A stretch of 64,000 nucleotides of DNA from Prunus persica (taxonomy: Eukaryota > Streptophyta > Magnoliopsida > Rosales > Rosaceae): assembly GCF_000346465.2 (NCBI RefSeq), contig NC_034009.1:32095251-32159250 (forward strand), read 5' to 3'. Shown in pieces: positions 1 through 11,495 of the stretch; position 1 is the stretch's first letter; every line of letters begins with the position of its first letter. A program made the translations under genes and the position numbers. A model generated the notes under the pieces. The model made no database searches, had not been told where the DNA came from, and worked only from the letters and a program-made list of their open reading frames with translations.

Positions 1-5
1 TGCAG

Positions 6-178
6 GGATGATGGGGCCAATGGTTGCTGAGGCTAGGACCTGTGAGTCTCAGAGTAATCGGTTCAAGGGAACTTGCGTGAGTACAAGCAACTGTGCATCT
101 GTTTGCCAAACTGAGGGCTTCCCTGGTGGCCATTGTCGTGGCTTTCGCCGCAGATGCTTTTGCACTAAACATTGTTAA
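6..178 (+). CDS. Plant defensin, last exon (5' part lies outside the window)
   Basis: This is a secreted antifungal-type plant defensin; only exon 2 is in the window. It follows a 3' splice site (tgcag, positions 1-5), and the first base of the split codon must come from an upstream exon 1, as in the two paralogues downstream. The frame runs to TAA at 176-178. The mature part begins RTCESQ and has all eight cysteines of the family plus the gamma-core [13 protein letters not shown]. The RGFRRR loop is the one known in Medicago MtDef4 to bind phosphatidic acid; whether it does so here is inference. Unlike its two neighbours, this copy goes straight from the signal peptide tail (GPMVAEA) to the mature RTC. 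I recall it as very close to peach PPD1/DFN1. Confidence 0.93.
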
Positions 179-590
179 TTAGCGATGATCGTGATACTCC
201 TGCATGCACATTTCTATGTGGGCCTAGGAGGAGACGATTCTGAATGATCCCTTATATCAGTGGCCGTACTTGCTACTAAAATAAATTATTATATGATGAG
301 CCAATTAACAGTTGGGTTATTATTATTATATCCTTGTTATTGTTCTTGTTCTTGTTTGTTAATTAAGTACCACCCTCGTGAGTTGCCTTGCCTTGTTTTG
401 TCAACGATGTCTTTGTAACACCCCTACGTTTTGTAATAATGCAATATTATTGATTTCCTCAACCATACATGTAGTCATTTTGCAAGGGTTATCATCTTTT
501 CTAATTGATCAAACATGCAGCGGGGGAGCAATTTAAATTCCAATCTTTCAAATTTAAGGTGGCCAGAGCCAATCTCACCACAAATATACG
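179..590. other. Intergenic: 3' flank of defensin 1, no gene seen
   Basis: This stretch holds the presumed 3' UTR of the first defensin, with an AATAAA-like signal near 281-286, and then AT-rich sequence. A 61-codon open frame starting at 515 runs into the defensin 2 promoter, resembles nothing I know, and is not called. Confidence 0.5.
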
Positions 591-599
591 GAATCAAAA

Positions 600-814
600 G
601 TTTGCTGGCCAAAATAGGAGCTGGAATTTTTCAACCCCTTAATTTGGTAAAGGAGCTAGCTTCCTTTACGGAGATGGATCTTCTCTACGACCCTGTATAA
701 AAAGCCCTTCCATGGCTGTAGTTCTTTGCAATAAGATTTGATCTCTACTGCATACACAAGCACACACGTACACACAGATCAAGCGCGCGCACACACACAT
801 ACACACAGATCAAG
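600..814 (+). promoter_or_regulatory. Promoter and 5' leader of defensin 2
   Basis: A TATA box (TATAAAA, 696-702) lies about 115 bases before the ATG. Upstream is a block (CTGGAATTTTTCAA, then CCTTTACGGAGATGGATC at about 663-680) that recurs in the same order before defensin 3 at 17751-17812. The leader contains a CA-rich run (CACACACGTACACACAGATCA) that the paralogue also has. Conservation between two otherwise diverged flanks suggests shared control elements. Confidence 0.6.
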
Positions 815-1191
815 ATGGATCGCTCCATCCGCCTTGTCTCAGCTGCCTTCGTTCTTGTCCTGCTTTTGGTGGCTGCCGGTATATCTTTTAATTCCCTTCT
901 TAATTAATTTGTTCAGTACATTAATTATGTATGTAGATTAATTAATCAAATTACGGATGCATGCATGCATGCATGGATGTTGATTTGACAGAGATGGGAC
1001 CAATGGCTGTGGAGGGAAGGGACGCTAAGAAGGTTGAGCCAAAGAAGAAGACATGTGATTCTCAGAGCCAAAAATTCAAGGGGATGTGCTTTTTGACAAG
1101 TAGCTGTGTGCAATCTTGCAAATCAGAGGGCTTCACCGGAGGCCAATGCCGCGGTTTCCGCCGCAGATGCTTTTGCTCCAAAAATTGTTGA
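815..1191 (+). CDS. Plant defensin with lysine-rich pro-extension, 87 aa, two exons
   Basis: Secreted cysteine-stabilised alpha-beta defensin, expected to act outside the cell on fungal membranes. Exon 1 is 815-878 and exon 2 is 992-1191; the join (phase 1) closes a 264-nt frame. The protein has a hydrophobic signal peptide (residues 1-21), a short linker EMGPMAVEG, an insertion rich in Lys and Glu ([11 protein letters not shown]), and then a mature domain with eight cysteines and the gamma-core [13 protein letters not shown]. The usual plant defensin passes directly from signal peptide to the first cysteine region, so the extension is unusual; defensin 3 has it and defensin 1 does not. The single phase-1 intron at the end of the signal peptide is typical of plant defensin genes. 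The intron ends with a CATGCATG run. Confidence 0.93.
956..979 (+). promoter_or_regulatory. CATGCATG (RY-type) run in the defensin 2 intron
   Basis: Overlapping CATGCA motifs lie just before the 3' splice site. CATGCA is the RY element bound by B3-domain factors of the ABI3/FUS3/LEC2 type. The same run is at 18083-18107 in the intron of defensin 3. Regulatory function is inference; it could also be a simple repeat inherited by duplication. Confidence 0.35.
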
Positions 1192-1870
1192 TGAATTAGT
1201 TAATCATAAAAGTGTATATGTGTGGGAGAAAAACAATCTGTGGAACCGGAGCGCGCTTGTGTAATGAGATCTATTGACTGACTCAGCTGTGCTGGGTTAA
1301 TTGCTTTTGCTACCTAATAAACTAAATGACTGCATGGATCATTTCTTTTATTGTTTCTTGTGCTGTCCTCCTTTTTTTAATCTCCTATAGTTTTTTTTTA
1401 ATTTAAAAATATTCTTAATCTCCTCCCTCCTCTGGACGATTATGAGTCAATTAAGAGGATCACAAACCTTTGAATTTTGGGTTAACAATAAAAGAAAAAA
1501 CTCAAACCACGTTATGAATTTTGATTAATTGAAAAAATGACTTACAACTTGATAATGTGGCGGCTGTTGGATGGTTAAATTATTTGAGTCGCTTAGATTT
1601 AACAAAAGCGAGTAAATGCATAGGAACTAAATACAGAGGCTCGGAATCTTGATTCGGATTTGTGCACAACAAAAAATGAAAAAGAAAAATCTCACAATTA
1701 GTTAACACAATTGAATTTTTTTGGGTAACATGGGCTAAGCCCAAAGCACAACAAAATGAGTGTAAAAACAATATTTTGAAGGCCTAGTGATATATACCTA
1801 GGAAAATGAAATTGTTTGGAAGCCCATTAAGAACACATCCAGCATTGTAATATAATTTTGGAAATTATGT
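1192..1870. repeat. Duplicated 3' flank of the defensin unit
   Basis: The 3' UTR and flank of defensin 2 match those of defensin 3 (18320-18760) in patches. Examples are GGGAGAG/GGGAGAA near the start, GCTGGGTTAATTGCTTTTGC versus GCTGGATTAATTGCTTTTGC, GGGTAACATGGGCTAAGCCCA versus GGGTTACATGGGCTAAGCCCA, and GAAGCCCATTAAGAA. This defines a tandem duplication unit larger than the gene. Homology fades after about 1850, exactly where the copy at 18.8 kb carries a small membrane-protein gene that is missing here. Confidence 0.7.
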
Positions 1871-4400
1871 ATATACTAAAGCCCAATGCAACGAAACACT
1901 GTAGCTAAGAACAGTGTAATGACGGAAATGCCCCTCATTTTTCTGCTGTTTCTTTTTTTATTTCCTGCTGCACAGTACATTGACGAAAATGCCCTTGACT
2001 AAACAGCTTCTTTTGTTCCCGTTTTTGCCCCTCCTCCTTCGTTGAGAGGGTTTGGTTCGCAGAGACAAAGCCCTGGCTTCAGTTTGTTTCCAACCAGCTG
2101 GTTGGGGGGCAGCCATGGGAGAACAGTGTTCGTTGCTGGAGATGCGTTGGAGGCCGTCGATATTTGCTTGGGAGGTGAGCTGCAAATCCAGCCGCGCTTT
2201 CAATCTTCGTGTCACAGATTTGGGATCGGGAGATTTCTTCTTTTCTACACCCTTCGACTCAGGCTTCCATCTTTCTTCCTTGCGAATATTTGCATCGTTT
2301 GTCTTCAGGTATGCATCTCATCAACTTTTTAACAGATCTTTGGGTCTTTATTTCATGAATTTGATTGTTGGTTTGTAGAGTTGTGTTGATTTTTTTGGTT
2401 ATTTTGATTTCAGATTCTTGGTAATCTCTAATGGTTTATTTAGTTATTTTTTAGGAATTTGGGTTCATTTATTTGATTCCTTTGATTTTAGGTTTTTGGA
2501 TAAAGCATTGGAAAGCAAAGACTGAGCATGTTTTTTTTTTATATATTTTTTTTATTGAATTGATGGCAGCTTTCCAAATTGATAGATTTCAGGTTTGCCA
2601 AATTCTGTAACGAAGCAATAAAGGATCAAAAGCTACAGAATTTTTGTCCTTTTACAGAGGAAAAACTATTTTGACAATATATATAATGGATAGGAATAAT
2701 AAAGAAACAGTTATAAGGCATCAATATTTTTGTCCTTGGTATTGACCATCAAATTAGTCTTTGTACCCTAATAATGGTTGATCTAAGGCATAGGTCTGCA
2801 AAATGGAAAACTCTTTCTAACCATTCATGTGATACTGCATTAGACAATTGTCTGAGTACTCAGGCCTCTGCATTAGACATTGTATTTTAGGAAAATTTGA
2901 CAACTTTGAGGCAGACTGCATGTTTTGACCCAGTACCTCAACTCTTTTTTTGGTACTGAACTCTAGCCTTTTGAAGGATTTTGGATGGTGGGGTAATGCT
3001 GATTTAGAAAACTTAGCCCATTGTGAACTATGAAAGCAATAGAAGAGCTCTTAGCCTATTGTTCACGTTTTCCCCAACTCATGCCACGGCTTGGCACCAG
3101 AATCTATCCAGGGACCTAACAGAGAGTATAATCGTTACATTGTAACATGGCATTCCCATGTCCTTCATGCTTTCATGCCCAATGTATGAAATTATATTCA
3201 ACCAAAAGCACCAAACAGAACAAAAGCTGTACCAACCTACAAAAAACACAGATACAAATGAAATAAAAAATTGCACAGGAAGTTGCCGCTTAAGCGTTAA
3301 ACATGCTCTGTTGTATTTTTCTTTGAAATTGAATCTTCATGTGAGTAGTTGATTCTGATTATGCTCAGACTTGAAAATTTTGGTGAATTATCTAGCGCTT
3401 CTCCATAGCCAGATATAGTATACATAAGCTGATCAAGCTATCAAACTACAGTAGAGATTTTTCTTTCTTTTAGTTTTTTGTCAAGGAATTTTTTGTCAAG
3501 AGACTTTTTTTTTTCTTTTCTTATTATTATTTTTTTTGTCAAAATAGAAATTGGCAATTATTTTATCTTAGATGGAAGAATCAAATAGAACTGACTTGCT
3601 TCTATCAGTACGTATGCACATTCATCTTTCTAACTATGTACTCCACAACTATGATTGTCTTGCCTTCGCCAATCGGTATTCGGTACTAATGAGTTTTTGT
3701 GCGGACATGTTCTTTAATTTCTGCAGAATTCAGAAATTTCAAGGATTAATATATAGAAGCTGATACAATGAGGCCAACCATTTTCTTGCATTTTTTGGTG
3801 GGAATATTCGTTAGCTTGAGTGCTTTCTGCATCATTAATGCAGAAGACCCATATTTGTATTATACATGGATAGTTACATATGGACTTGAGTTGTAGTTTC
3901 ATTTAAGTTGCCAAAACAATATAAAGTAGGTATAAATTAGGTATAAATTAGGTCAAAATGCTTCTGTAGAGGACTGTTCTGTATGTACGGAATTTTCATC
4001 TTTGTGGAAATATGAATGGTATGTTAGAAAGTGAATTCATATAGACTGCATAGTTGGAATTTTGAGTCCTTAGGTTTATTTTTGTGCAAAGTCTTCTGTT
4101 AGAAGATTGATTGAAGAGCTATTTCTTTCCTTTTTCAGTCTCTCTTCTATCACTTGAAAGGCTAAAGCACCTGCAAAGGCATAAATTATAGCTCATGAGA
4201 GCAATACTTTTTTTGTATAAATATTTTTAAAGGATGAGACATAGGAGGATCTTTGAAAATGATGGTCTAGAATGGATATTTTGCAGACCAAAGTTTGAGA
4301 GGTCTGTTATTGGGAATGCATAATTGTATCCGAAAGCTTCCCGTGATGAACTTAAGATCTTTGAAAATTATGCATAATTGCATAATTGGTTGTTGGTTAG
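1871..4400. other. Long AT-rich stretch without a recognisable gene
   Basis: A relatively GC-rich patch (about 2030-2330) with short open frames in two phases could be the first exon of a non-coding or lost gene, but no coding potential is convincing. The motif GGGTTCATTTATTTGATT...GGTTTTTGGATAAAGCATTGGAAAGCAAAG at 2459-2520 is a partial copy of the repeat unit further right (4420-5945). The remainder has no feature I can name. Confidence 0.4.
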
Positions 4401-4419
4401 GAGATTTTTCGTCTTTTGT

Positions 4420-5945
4420 AGAGTTGGGTTCATTTATTTGGTTATTTTGATTTTAGGTTCTTGGGTAATCTATAATGCTTTATTTAGTTATTTTTTACGA
4501 ATTTGGGTTCATTTATTTTGTTACTTTGATTTCAGGTTTTTGGATAAAACATTGGAAAGCAAAGATTAAACATGCTTTTTTTTTTATTGAAATTTTTTTC
4601 TGTTTTTTATCTGCTGTTGGCTGTTGCATTCTAAAATTTTTTTGTTTTTTTATATGCTATTGGCTGTTGCATTCTGCTGTTTCTGTTTTTTATCTGCTGT
4701 TAGAATTGCTGTTTGCTGTTGCATTTTAAACAAGCAAAAAAGAAGTGGACATTAATCAGGTTTTGCTAAAATAGAAACTAAGAATGATTAACTAGCAACC
4801 ATGCTGATAAAGTGCTATCTATGTTGTAGAGTTCTTGCCTGAATGTGTATGGTTTGTCCTTTAAAATTATAATTGACCATAATATTCTAGATATTAGAAT
4901 TGCTGCAGACTTATGTAGATCACAGTCTGTCCAACAATTCAATCCTGAGTGAGAGAGTGGTTTTGTGATTTTGATTGTTTAGGGTGGCTTGGTGGGCTTG
5001 GTTGATTATGAGTTTTGAATCAAATGTACTCATTGTGTATATCTGTTTAACTAAGCTTGATATTAATATACGCATATTGTTTTGAGCCATGTTCTATCTT
5101 TAGCGTATTTTTTATTTATTTTTTACAAATTTGGATTCATTTATTTGGTTACTTTGATTTCAAGTTTTGGGGTAATCCCTAATGTTTTATTTATTTATTT
5201 TTTACGAATTTGGGTTCATTCCTGCTGTTACTTTGATTTCAGGTTCTTGAGTAATCCCTATTGCTATATAAGAGAAGTTGAGGTATTTAAATTTCAGAAC
5301 ATATTGGGTTCTATCAGGAAGGGAATTGAATCTCACAGATTAGCTCAAGTATTTCCATCATTGTTATTATTAATTTTTTAAATCAATTGTCAATTCAATG
5401 ACTTTGCTCTCTTTGAGAAATCTTAGAAATGGAAATCATTCTCAATTTCTGTTTTTATTGCTGATAAAACATTAGAAAGCAAAAACTAAGGATGCTTTTT
5501 TTTATTGAAAAAATTTTCTTTTTTGTTCTGCTGTTGGTTGTTGTATTCTAAATATGGAAAAAAAAATTAGTGATAAAACACAAGGAAAAAAGAAGTGAAG
5601 AAAAAATAGAAATTAGGAATGATTAACCAGCAACCATGCTGATAAAGTGCCATCTTCCCTTCTTAGATTGACTCTCCAGCATATGATGTCTGGGAAAACA
5701 TATGGTTTACTTTCTTTGTTCAATATGCTTGATACATAAATTCTGAAAATTGTATGGCCTGATTGAGTAGGTATGCTGTAGATTTCTTGCTTGAATATGT
5801 ATGGTTTGTTCTTTAAAATTACAATTAAACATAATATTCTAGATATTAAGATTGTCGCAAGCTTATGTAGATCACAGTTTGTGCAACGATTTGATCCTGA
5901 GTGACAGAATGGTTTTGTGATTTTCATTGTCTAGGGTGACTTTTG
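4420..5945. repeat. Tandem duplication of a ~0.8 kb non-coding unit
   Basis: Two units are recognisable, about 4420-4990 and 5090-5945. Both contain GGGTTCATTTATTT..TTACTTTGATTTCAGG, a TTGGAAAGCAAAG / TTAGAAAGCAAAA block, the stretch ATGATTAACTAGCAACCATG (4784) or ATGATTAACCAGCAACCATG (5618), and AATATTCTAGATATTA followed by TATGTAGATCACAGT. The right unit carries about 130 extra bases after GATAAAGTGCC. A partial third copy lies at 2430-2540, and the phrase TGATAAAGTGCCATCTTCCC recurs at 7116. The repeats are diverged, so the duplication is not recent. Confidence 0.7.
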
Positions 5946-8900
5946 ATTGAGATGTTTGATTGAGTTGTCAAGACAAAGGGAATGTAAATCAACACTTATA
6001 GAAAATTAAAGTTATATATTGAAGTTTTGGGTTTTTAGAATTAGAGAGGTTGAACAAACAGAAATCATGCTACAATGTACCTGGAATGAATATTTGTGCT
6101 GCCTCCTTTAAGAAATCTATATCTGTTATGTCTTCGACCTGTCCAAGTTAGCATATATTAGTTAAACTGTACATTAGTATTTATCAAGCAGTTTAGAAAG
6201 TGTCACCTTATAAAACAAGGCTAAATCCTCTCTCTCCCAGTTTATTCGCTACATTGAAGTTGTTTGTTACAGCTAACACTCTTTTTCAATTGAAGAGTGG
6301 TTGTTCTACATCATTCTTCACAACTTCAGCTCTTTCTTTACATATACTCTCATTCATATAGCCTTCTGTGTTCCCTGTTTCATTCTTATTATCAGAGCAT
6401 TGATTGTTTGCAACAATAAAATATGTGTTTGTGTGAGTGAAAAAGAGAAAAAAAAAAGAGAAGGGTGGTAGCACTATACCTTCCATTCTCAAGTATTTCT
6501 TTCATATGAAGAATTTGTTAGCTGGGAGATTTTTTGTCAAGAAACTTTCTTTCTTTCAGTTTTTTTGTGAAGAGATTTTTTGTCAACAGACTTGTTTTTC
6601 TCAAAATAGAAATTAACAATTATTTTATCTTAACCTCTTTTATCTTAACCGCTTTGGTGTACATCTTTATTGTTTCTAGCAGCGGACAGATCTAGAATGC
6701 TTTTGTATCAATTCTTTATTTATGTTCTGTAGAATAAAATTGTAGTCACAGACCATTTAGATTGATTAAAGAGAGAAAAAAACACATTGGTTTGATGAAA
6801 ATACTAAATGCAAAACATACCTGGGTATAACAACAGCACACAACATGGTTGAGGTCATTTGGGACCGTTGTCAGAGTAAAGGCTTTAGCCTATCAGACAG
6901 TAAATTCAATACCAGTAACTTGATTCCCATATGTTACTACCACTGAACTCTTGCATTGGTCATCATTGCTTGGGTGTTCCATTGTATAAGTTTGATAATC
7001 ACATGGATGCTGCAATGCAAACCCCAAAATATTACGATTGCAAAAGGATTATTTAGAATATCAGAATAAAACCAACAAGCCATACAAATGTTATAGATTG
7101 AAAAATCCCAAAATACTGATAAAGTGCCATCTTCCCTTCTATGTGTACTCTCTTTATGGTTCATGAAACTGTAGTGAAGTATCTGAAATTCAATTTGGTT
7201 TAATGATATACCAATTTAAATTTCTCTATCTGATTAATGTCATAGTTTGAGATATGCAATGGATTTCTTAGGTTCTGACTTCTGATCTCTTTGCACGATT
7301 TGATTGTTAGTTATAGTGTTAGATATGGAATTGATTTTTAGGTTCTGACTTCTGATACCATTACAGTATTACTATAGGCATCTATAGTATGGAATTGATA
7401 TCTTCTTGGTTGAATTACTTGCTATTTACTCATGAGATTTGAAGTGTTGTATACTAATGACTGATTTGATTGGAAGCTACAGATTTTGAAATGAGGTATT
7501 TCTTCCTTAAAGTTGTTTATCAATTATGTTGTTTGATAATTAAAAAAAAATGAGTTTTCTAACCCTAAACCCTAAACCCTCTAATATCTGAGTATATTGT
7601 TGAATCTTTTGGTTGTTTTGTTGAGATTCATTTTAGGGTAGAGCTTTTTGTAATTTAACGATAACTATAGAAATATTACGGAGTACCATTGTTTTATTCT
7701 ATTTTGAGCTTATAAGAGCTGCATATTTGACTTTTGGAATGGGAATTGATTTGAAGAACAAATTTTTTTCAATTTCAAACCTTATAATCCTGTTTCTATG
7801 TTTCCTGTTTGTATTATCTGTTACTGCTCCTTTATCATGTTTTATGGAATATATACATCTACCTTGATTTCCTCTTCCACCTTGATGCAAAATCGAGGTG
7901 ACAGGGTGTTAAAAGGTTCTTAAGGGAAAGGCCATCCATGGTTGAAGAAGGGCAATGGATATACCATACACCCACCTAAATGAGGTCAGTTTCTTGACTT
8001 GCTGGTTACCAATTGGTTTGGTAGATTGGCAGGTGTTGTTTGTGTTTATCATTGTGGTTGTGTGTTTGTTTGACTTATGTCTGAAAAATATATATATATA
8101 TATATATATATATTCAGCTTTTACTTTGTGGTTTTCAAATGCCTCGAAGCCATTCTTTTCAGCTTTAAAATTTTTATTTTCAGTTTATTCTTTTGCTTAA
8201 TTTTTTGTCTTTGGTTTTTTTAACTGTTTGCTGAAAAACTATGTAAGAGAGTTGAATTTTGCACAGATTTAAATATCTGGGGAATCTTGCATAAATTCAT
8301 TTACTCATGTTTATTCTTTTGTCTTCCTTATTTAATATTGTTATGCAAGAGAGTGAATTTAACAAGATATCATTTCTATGTCCTCCTGTTTGCGTTGCTA
8401 TTTATTATACAGGATATCAATTTATTTTCTTTCCTCAGTTTCTTCTCTGTCCTCTTCTTTGTTTTTTATTTGCTTAATCGTTTGCTTTATCACATAACCA
8501 TTAGGAAAATGTCTTCATTCTCATCTTGACAATAATAACTAATGTTAACACAAGTATTATTTAAACAATTAATATATCCTAAAATTATCAGTTGCAAAAT
8601 AATGCATACATTGTATGAAATCTTTCTTCTGAACAAAAGCAATGTAGAGATTTTCTTAATTTGATTTTGCTTTTTCCATTTGCCTTCATTTGGAATGGAT
8701 GAAGATGTACAAGATTGCATCATTGTTCATAGTGAATTGTATTATTTTATTATGCAGAATATTGTTTCAAATGCATGTTCACCCTTAAATCCGTATTATC
8801 TTTGTGGTTTTCATTAAATTACTACATTTCTTTGGGCACTTCTCTGTCTCTGTGATTCTTATTTTTCATTGTCAAGTAAACATTTTATGTATGATTATCT

Positions 8901-9710
8901 TGGTAGTGACCTATTGTTTCTTCGTTTAGCATTTTGAACTATTTGAAAATTTTAACTATGTTTATATGAAGATGCTGATACTTCCTTTCAATCATGTGAC
9001 ATATCAATAATAGTCTTTAATTTTCTGAGATTGATTCAATGGCAGCAAAGGAAGATTGATGTAACAATTAGCAGGGAGTTGCTATAGGATTCTATGCAAT
9101 GAAGTGTTTCCACTACTTCAACAACAAAATAAATGAGGTGGGAACGAAGATTGCTGCATAATTGAAAGAACAGAGGAAATCTGATTATTCAGGAGCTGAA
9201 TATGGTCATTAAGTCTTCATGCTCAACAAAATCACCCCACTCTGTAAACCGGAATTTGTATGAAGTTAGGTTTCAAATATGTTAATGAGATATGAGTACA
9301 TGCTGTTTTGTGTAGTATCCTGGTATTTGTAGGTATTTTTAATCGCGATTTTATATGGTTAATTTTACTTAAAAATACAGGAATGGGTCGACTGTGTAGC
9401 AAATGGAGATGCTAGCATGTTGACAATAAAAATAGATGCGACAGAAAAATAGATGCAAAACCAAATGTTGATATATGCACTGTAGTAGAACATTTGCTTT
9501 ACAATGGTCCGAAAATGCTTTAAAAAAAAAAAAAAAAGCTATAAAAGCACCACATTAAGAATTACAAAACAAAACTAAAGGATTCTTAATGTACTTTATT
9601 GCACTTAAGTGAAACATAGAAAATGCCTCTACTTTATTTGACATAGTATTTGTGAGGAGACTTAAATTAATATATATAAAAATTACTTTTCTGCATTATC
9701 ACGCAATTGT
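5946..9710. other. Gene-free AT-rich stretch
   Basis: This stretch contains a TA dinucleotide microsatellite (8088-8113) and a short telomere-like run (7559-7580), but no open frame with recognisable protein content. A patch at about 9040-9260 is less AT-biased and could be the 3' exon of a non-coding transcript, which the sequence alone cannot establish. Confidence 0.4.
7559..7580 (+). repeat. Short telomere-like run (AAACCCT)n
   Basis: The sequence shows AACCCTAAACCCTAAACCCT, nearly three units of the plant telomere repeat. Interstitial AAACCCTA boxes (telo-boxes) also occur in promoters of ribosomal and translation genes. No such gene follows within reach on either strand. Confidence 0.6.
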
Positions 9711-10705
9711 AGTCCTCCTATTTTACACTGTTAAAACCTCTTCAGGCCCAAAATTGTGTTTATCATGGTGTTAAGTAGGGGTGGGCACGGTCCGGATTGG
9801 TTCGGTTTTACTCTCAAATCACAGCTGAACCAATAAGAAAATAACGGTCCGGTTTGGTTCGGATTGGTTCGGCCGGTTTGTGCCTAACACAAAATCATGC
9901 ATTTTTCAACCTGCTCTTACATTATAATGCTAACATTTTGCCATTATATCATTCCATTCCATTCCATCAAAGGCTAATACAACATAATTCCATTTATTCA
10001 ATGGTTGTCCAATGTCTAGCATGCATCTAAGTTCACAATTTCCATCAAAACAAACATATACAAAATTTGCATTAACCAATTGTAGCATTAAATTTACTCA
10101 TTGCATTCATCACAATACAAACAAATGAAAAGCTTTTATCACAGAGAGGTAAATACTTTTATCACAGAGGTGGAGTTTGAATGCGTATGAAATTATGAAA
10201 TGGACCCATTAATTAAGATAGATAGAGTAAGAAGAGCCACACAACACAAAGAGCAAACACACATAGTAGAGATAGAAAGAGAGGGAAATACAAGCACACA
10301 CAAATAACTGGGATATGCAAATTAGAAGATCAAAACGTGCACCAACATTCAGATACGCGGACTCACAAAACGCACACAAACCTTGCCACATGTAAACTAA
10401 ATTAAATAAATAATAAATTGATTTATAATCGGTCCGGTTCGGTTTAGGACAGTTTTTAAAACTCTCAAACCACAGCTGAACCAAACCAAACCGGTTCGGT
10501 TCGGTTTTTCAAAATGTTGACTTTTTCTTTGGTCAAAACCAAACCAAACCAATCCAATATAATCGGTTCGGCCGGATTGACCGGATCGGCCGGATTGATG
10601 CCCACCCCTAGTGTTAAGGTAGCACACAATTGCATGTAGTCCTCCTATTTTACATTGTTAAAGCCTCTTTAGACCCAAAATTGTGTGTTATCGTAGTGTT
10701 AAGGT
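9711..10705. repeat. ~65-bp direct repeat interrupted by the hAT element
   Basis: The sequence AGTCCTCCTATTTTACACTG...CCCAAAATTGTGTTTATC..GTGTTAAG before the hAT element (9711-9775) recurs after it at about 10638-10705 (AGTCCTCCTATTTTACATTG...CCCAAAATTGTGTGTTATC..GTGTTAAG). The element therefore sits in an older tandem repeat whose unit happens to end with the target octamer. Confidence 0.75.
9776..10610. mobile_element. Non-autonomous hAT-type transposon, 835 bp
   Basis: The terminal inverted repeats are TAGGGGTGGGCA at the left and TGCCCACCCCTA at the right, a typical plant hAT end. They are flanked by an exact 8-bp target-site duplication GTGTTAAG (9768-9775 and 10611-10618), the length expected for hAT. 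Subterminal zones at both ends are dense in CGGTCCGG, GGTTCGG and AACCAAACC motifs in opposite orientations, which are likely transposase binding sites. The ~550-bp middle is AT-rich and has no transposase frame, so the element must be moved in trans. Confidence 0.92.
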
Positions 10706-11462
10706 AGCAAATCATGAAATTGGTCCTTTAATCCTCTAACAATTTTTTATTAATTGTTTTATTGTTAAACGTGGCTTCTTATATACGAAAGGATTTTCCT
10801 CAAACACCACATATTTCCCAAACCCGTATTCTTCAAGTCAACTATGCTAAAACATTGCAATCAGTTCCTAGAATCACACTCCCAAATTTTATTTCCCCTA
10901 CCAAAACAAAAATTATCAAATTCAAATCCCCAGTCCCGTTAACCGTATAAGAACGAATTTGAATTAAAACCCTGTAGTAAAAGAACGAACATATCTTTAA
11001 ACATAGTTACCCAAACAGCAGCATATCATCTTTACCAAAAAGGAACTATCCTAAAGCAAAGAAGCGAAGATAACTTTTAGGTTAATGTTTCTTCATTTTG
11101 ATTTATTGACTTTTTTTTCCTTTTGTGTTGCCTCAAAATTCCTTCACAAAATTCGACTTGGCTATACTACTACGTGTTTTCTGCTCTCTTTCCTTCTGTT
11201 TTTTTCCCCCTCAGGCTTTCATGAAATTTTGATTGTTTCAAGAGATCTTGGGTACGAAATCCAAATATGAGAAGCGGTCATTCAACCAAATTGTTTAACG
11301 ATTCTTCGCTTTAAAGGTATAATTCATGATTGCCTCTCTATTCCTTATACTCTGACTATTTTTTTGGTACTGATTTCTTTATTTTTGTAATGTTTGTTTG
11401 CTCATCATTTCTACATTTTCTTTTCTTCCACAACTTTATACACATTTGATGTAATTTCATAA
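10706..11462. other. Gene-free stretch, possibly the body of a Helitron remnant
   Basis: There is no convincing coding frame. It ends in a Helitron-like 3' hairpin at 11463-11490, so part of it may be Helitron body, but I cannot place a 5' TC end. Confidence 0.3.
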
Positions 11463-11495
11463 CCCGCAGCATCGCGCGGGTCCTTTTGCTTGTAA
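11463..11495 (+). mobile_element. Helitron-like 3' terminal hairpin
   Basis: The sequence CCCGCAGCATCGCGCGGG, followed by TCCTTTTGCTTGT, has the shape of a plant Helitron 3' end (a GC hairpin about 10 bases before CTAG). The terminal CTAG is degenerate here (CTTG). A related end with an intact CTAG is at 22998-23029 in this window; both are preceded by TACACATTT. Confidence 0.5.

Noticed and set aside
2042..2378. Protein gene starting near 2050
   Set aside because: Two competing overlapping frames of about 100 codons with no recognisable domain or splice continuation.
7559..7580. Telomere or ancient chromosome-fusion remnant
   Set aside because: Fewer than three units with no extended array; this occurs often by chance or as a promoter box.
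10397..10627. Minus-strand frame of 76 codons at the right end of the hAT element
   Set aside because: It translates the subterminal GGTTCGG/CCGGTT repeats and crosses the element boundary.
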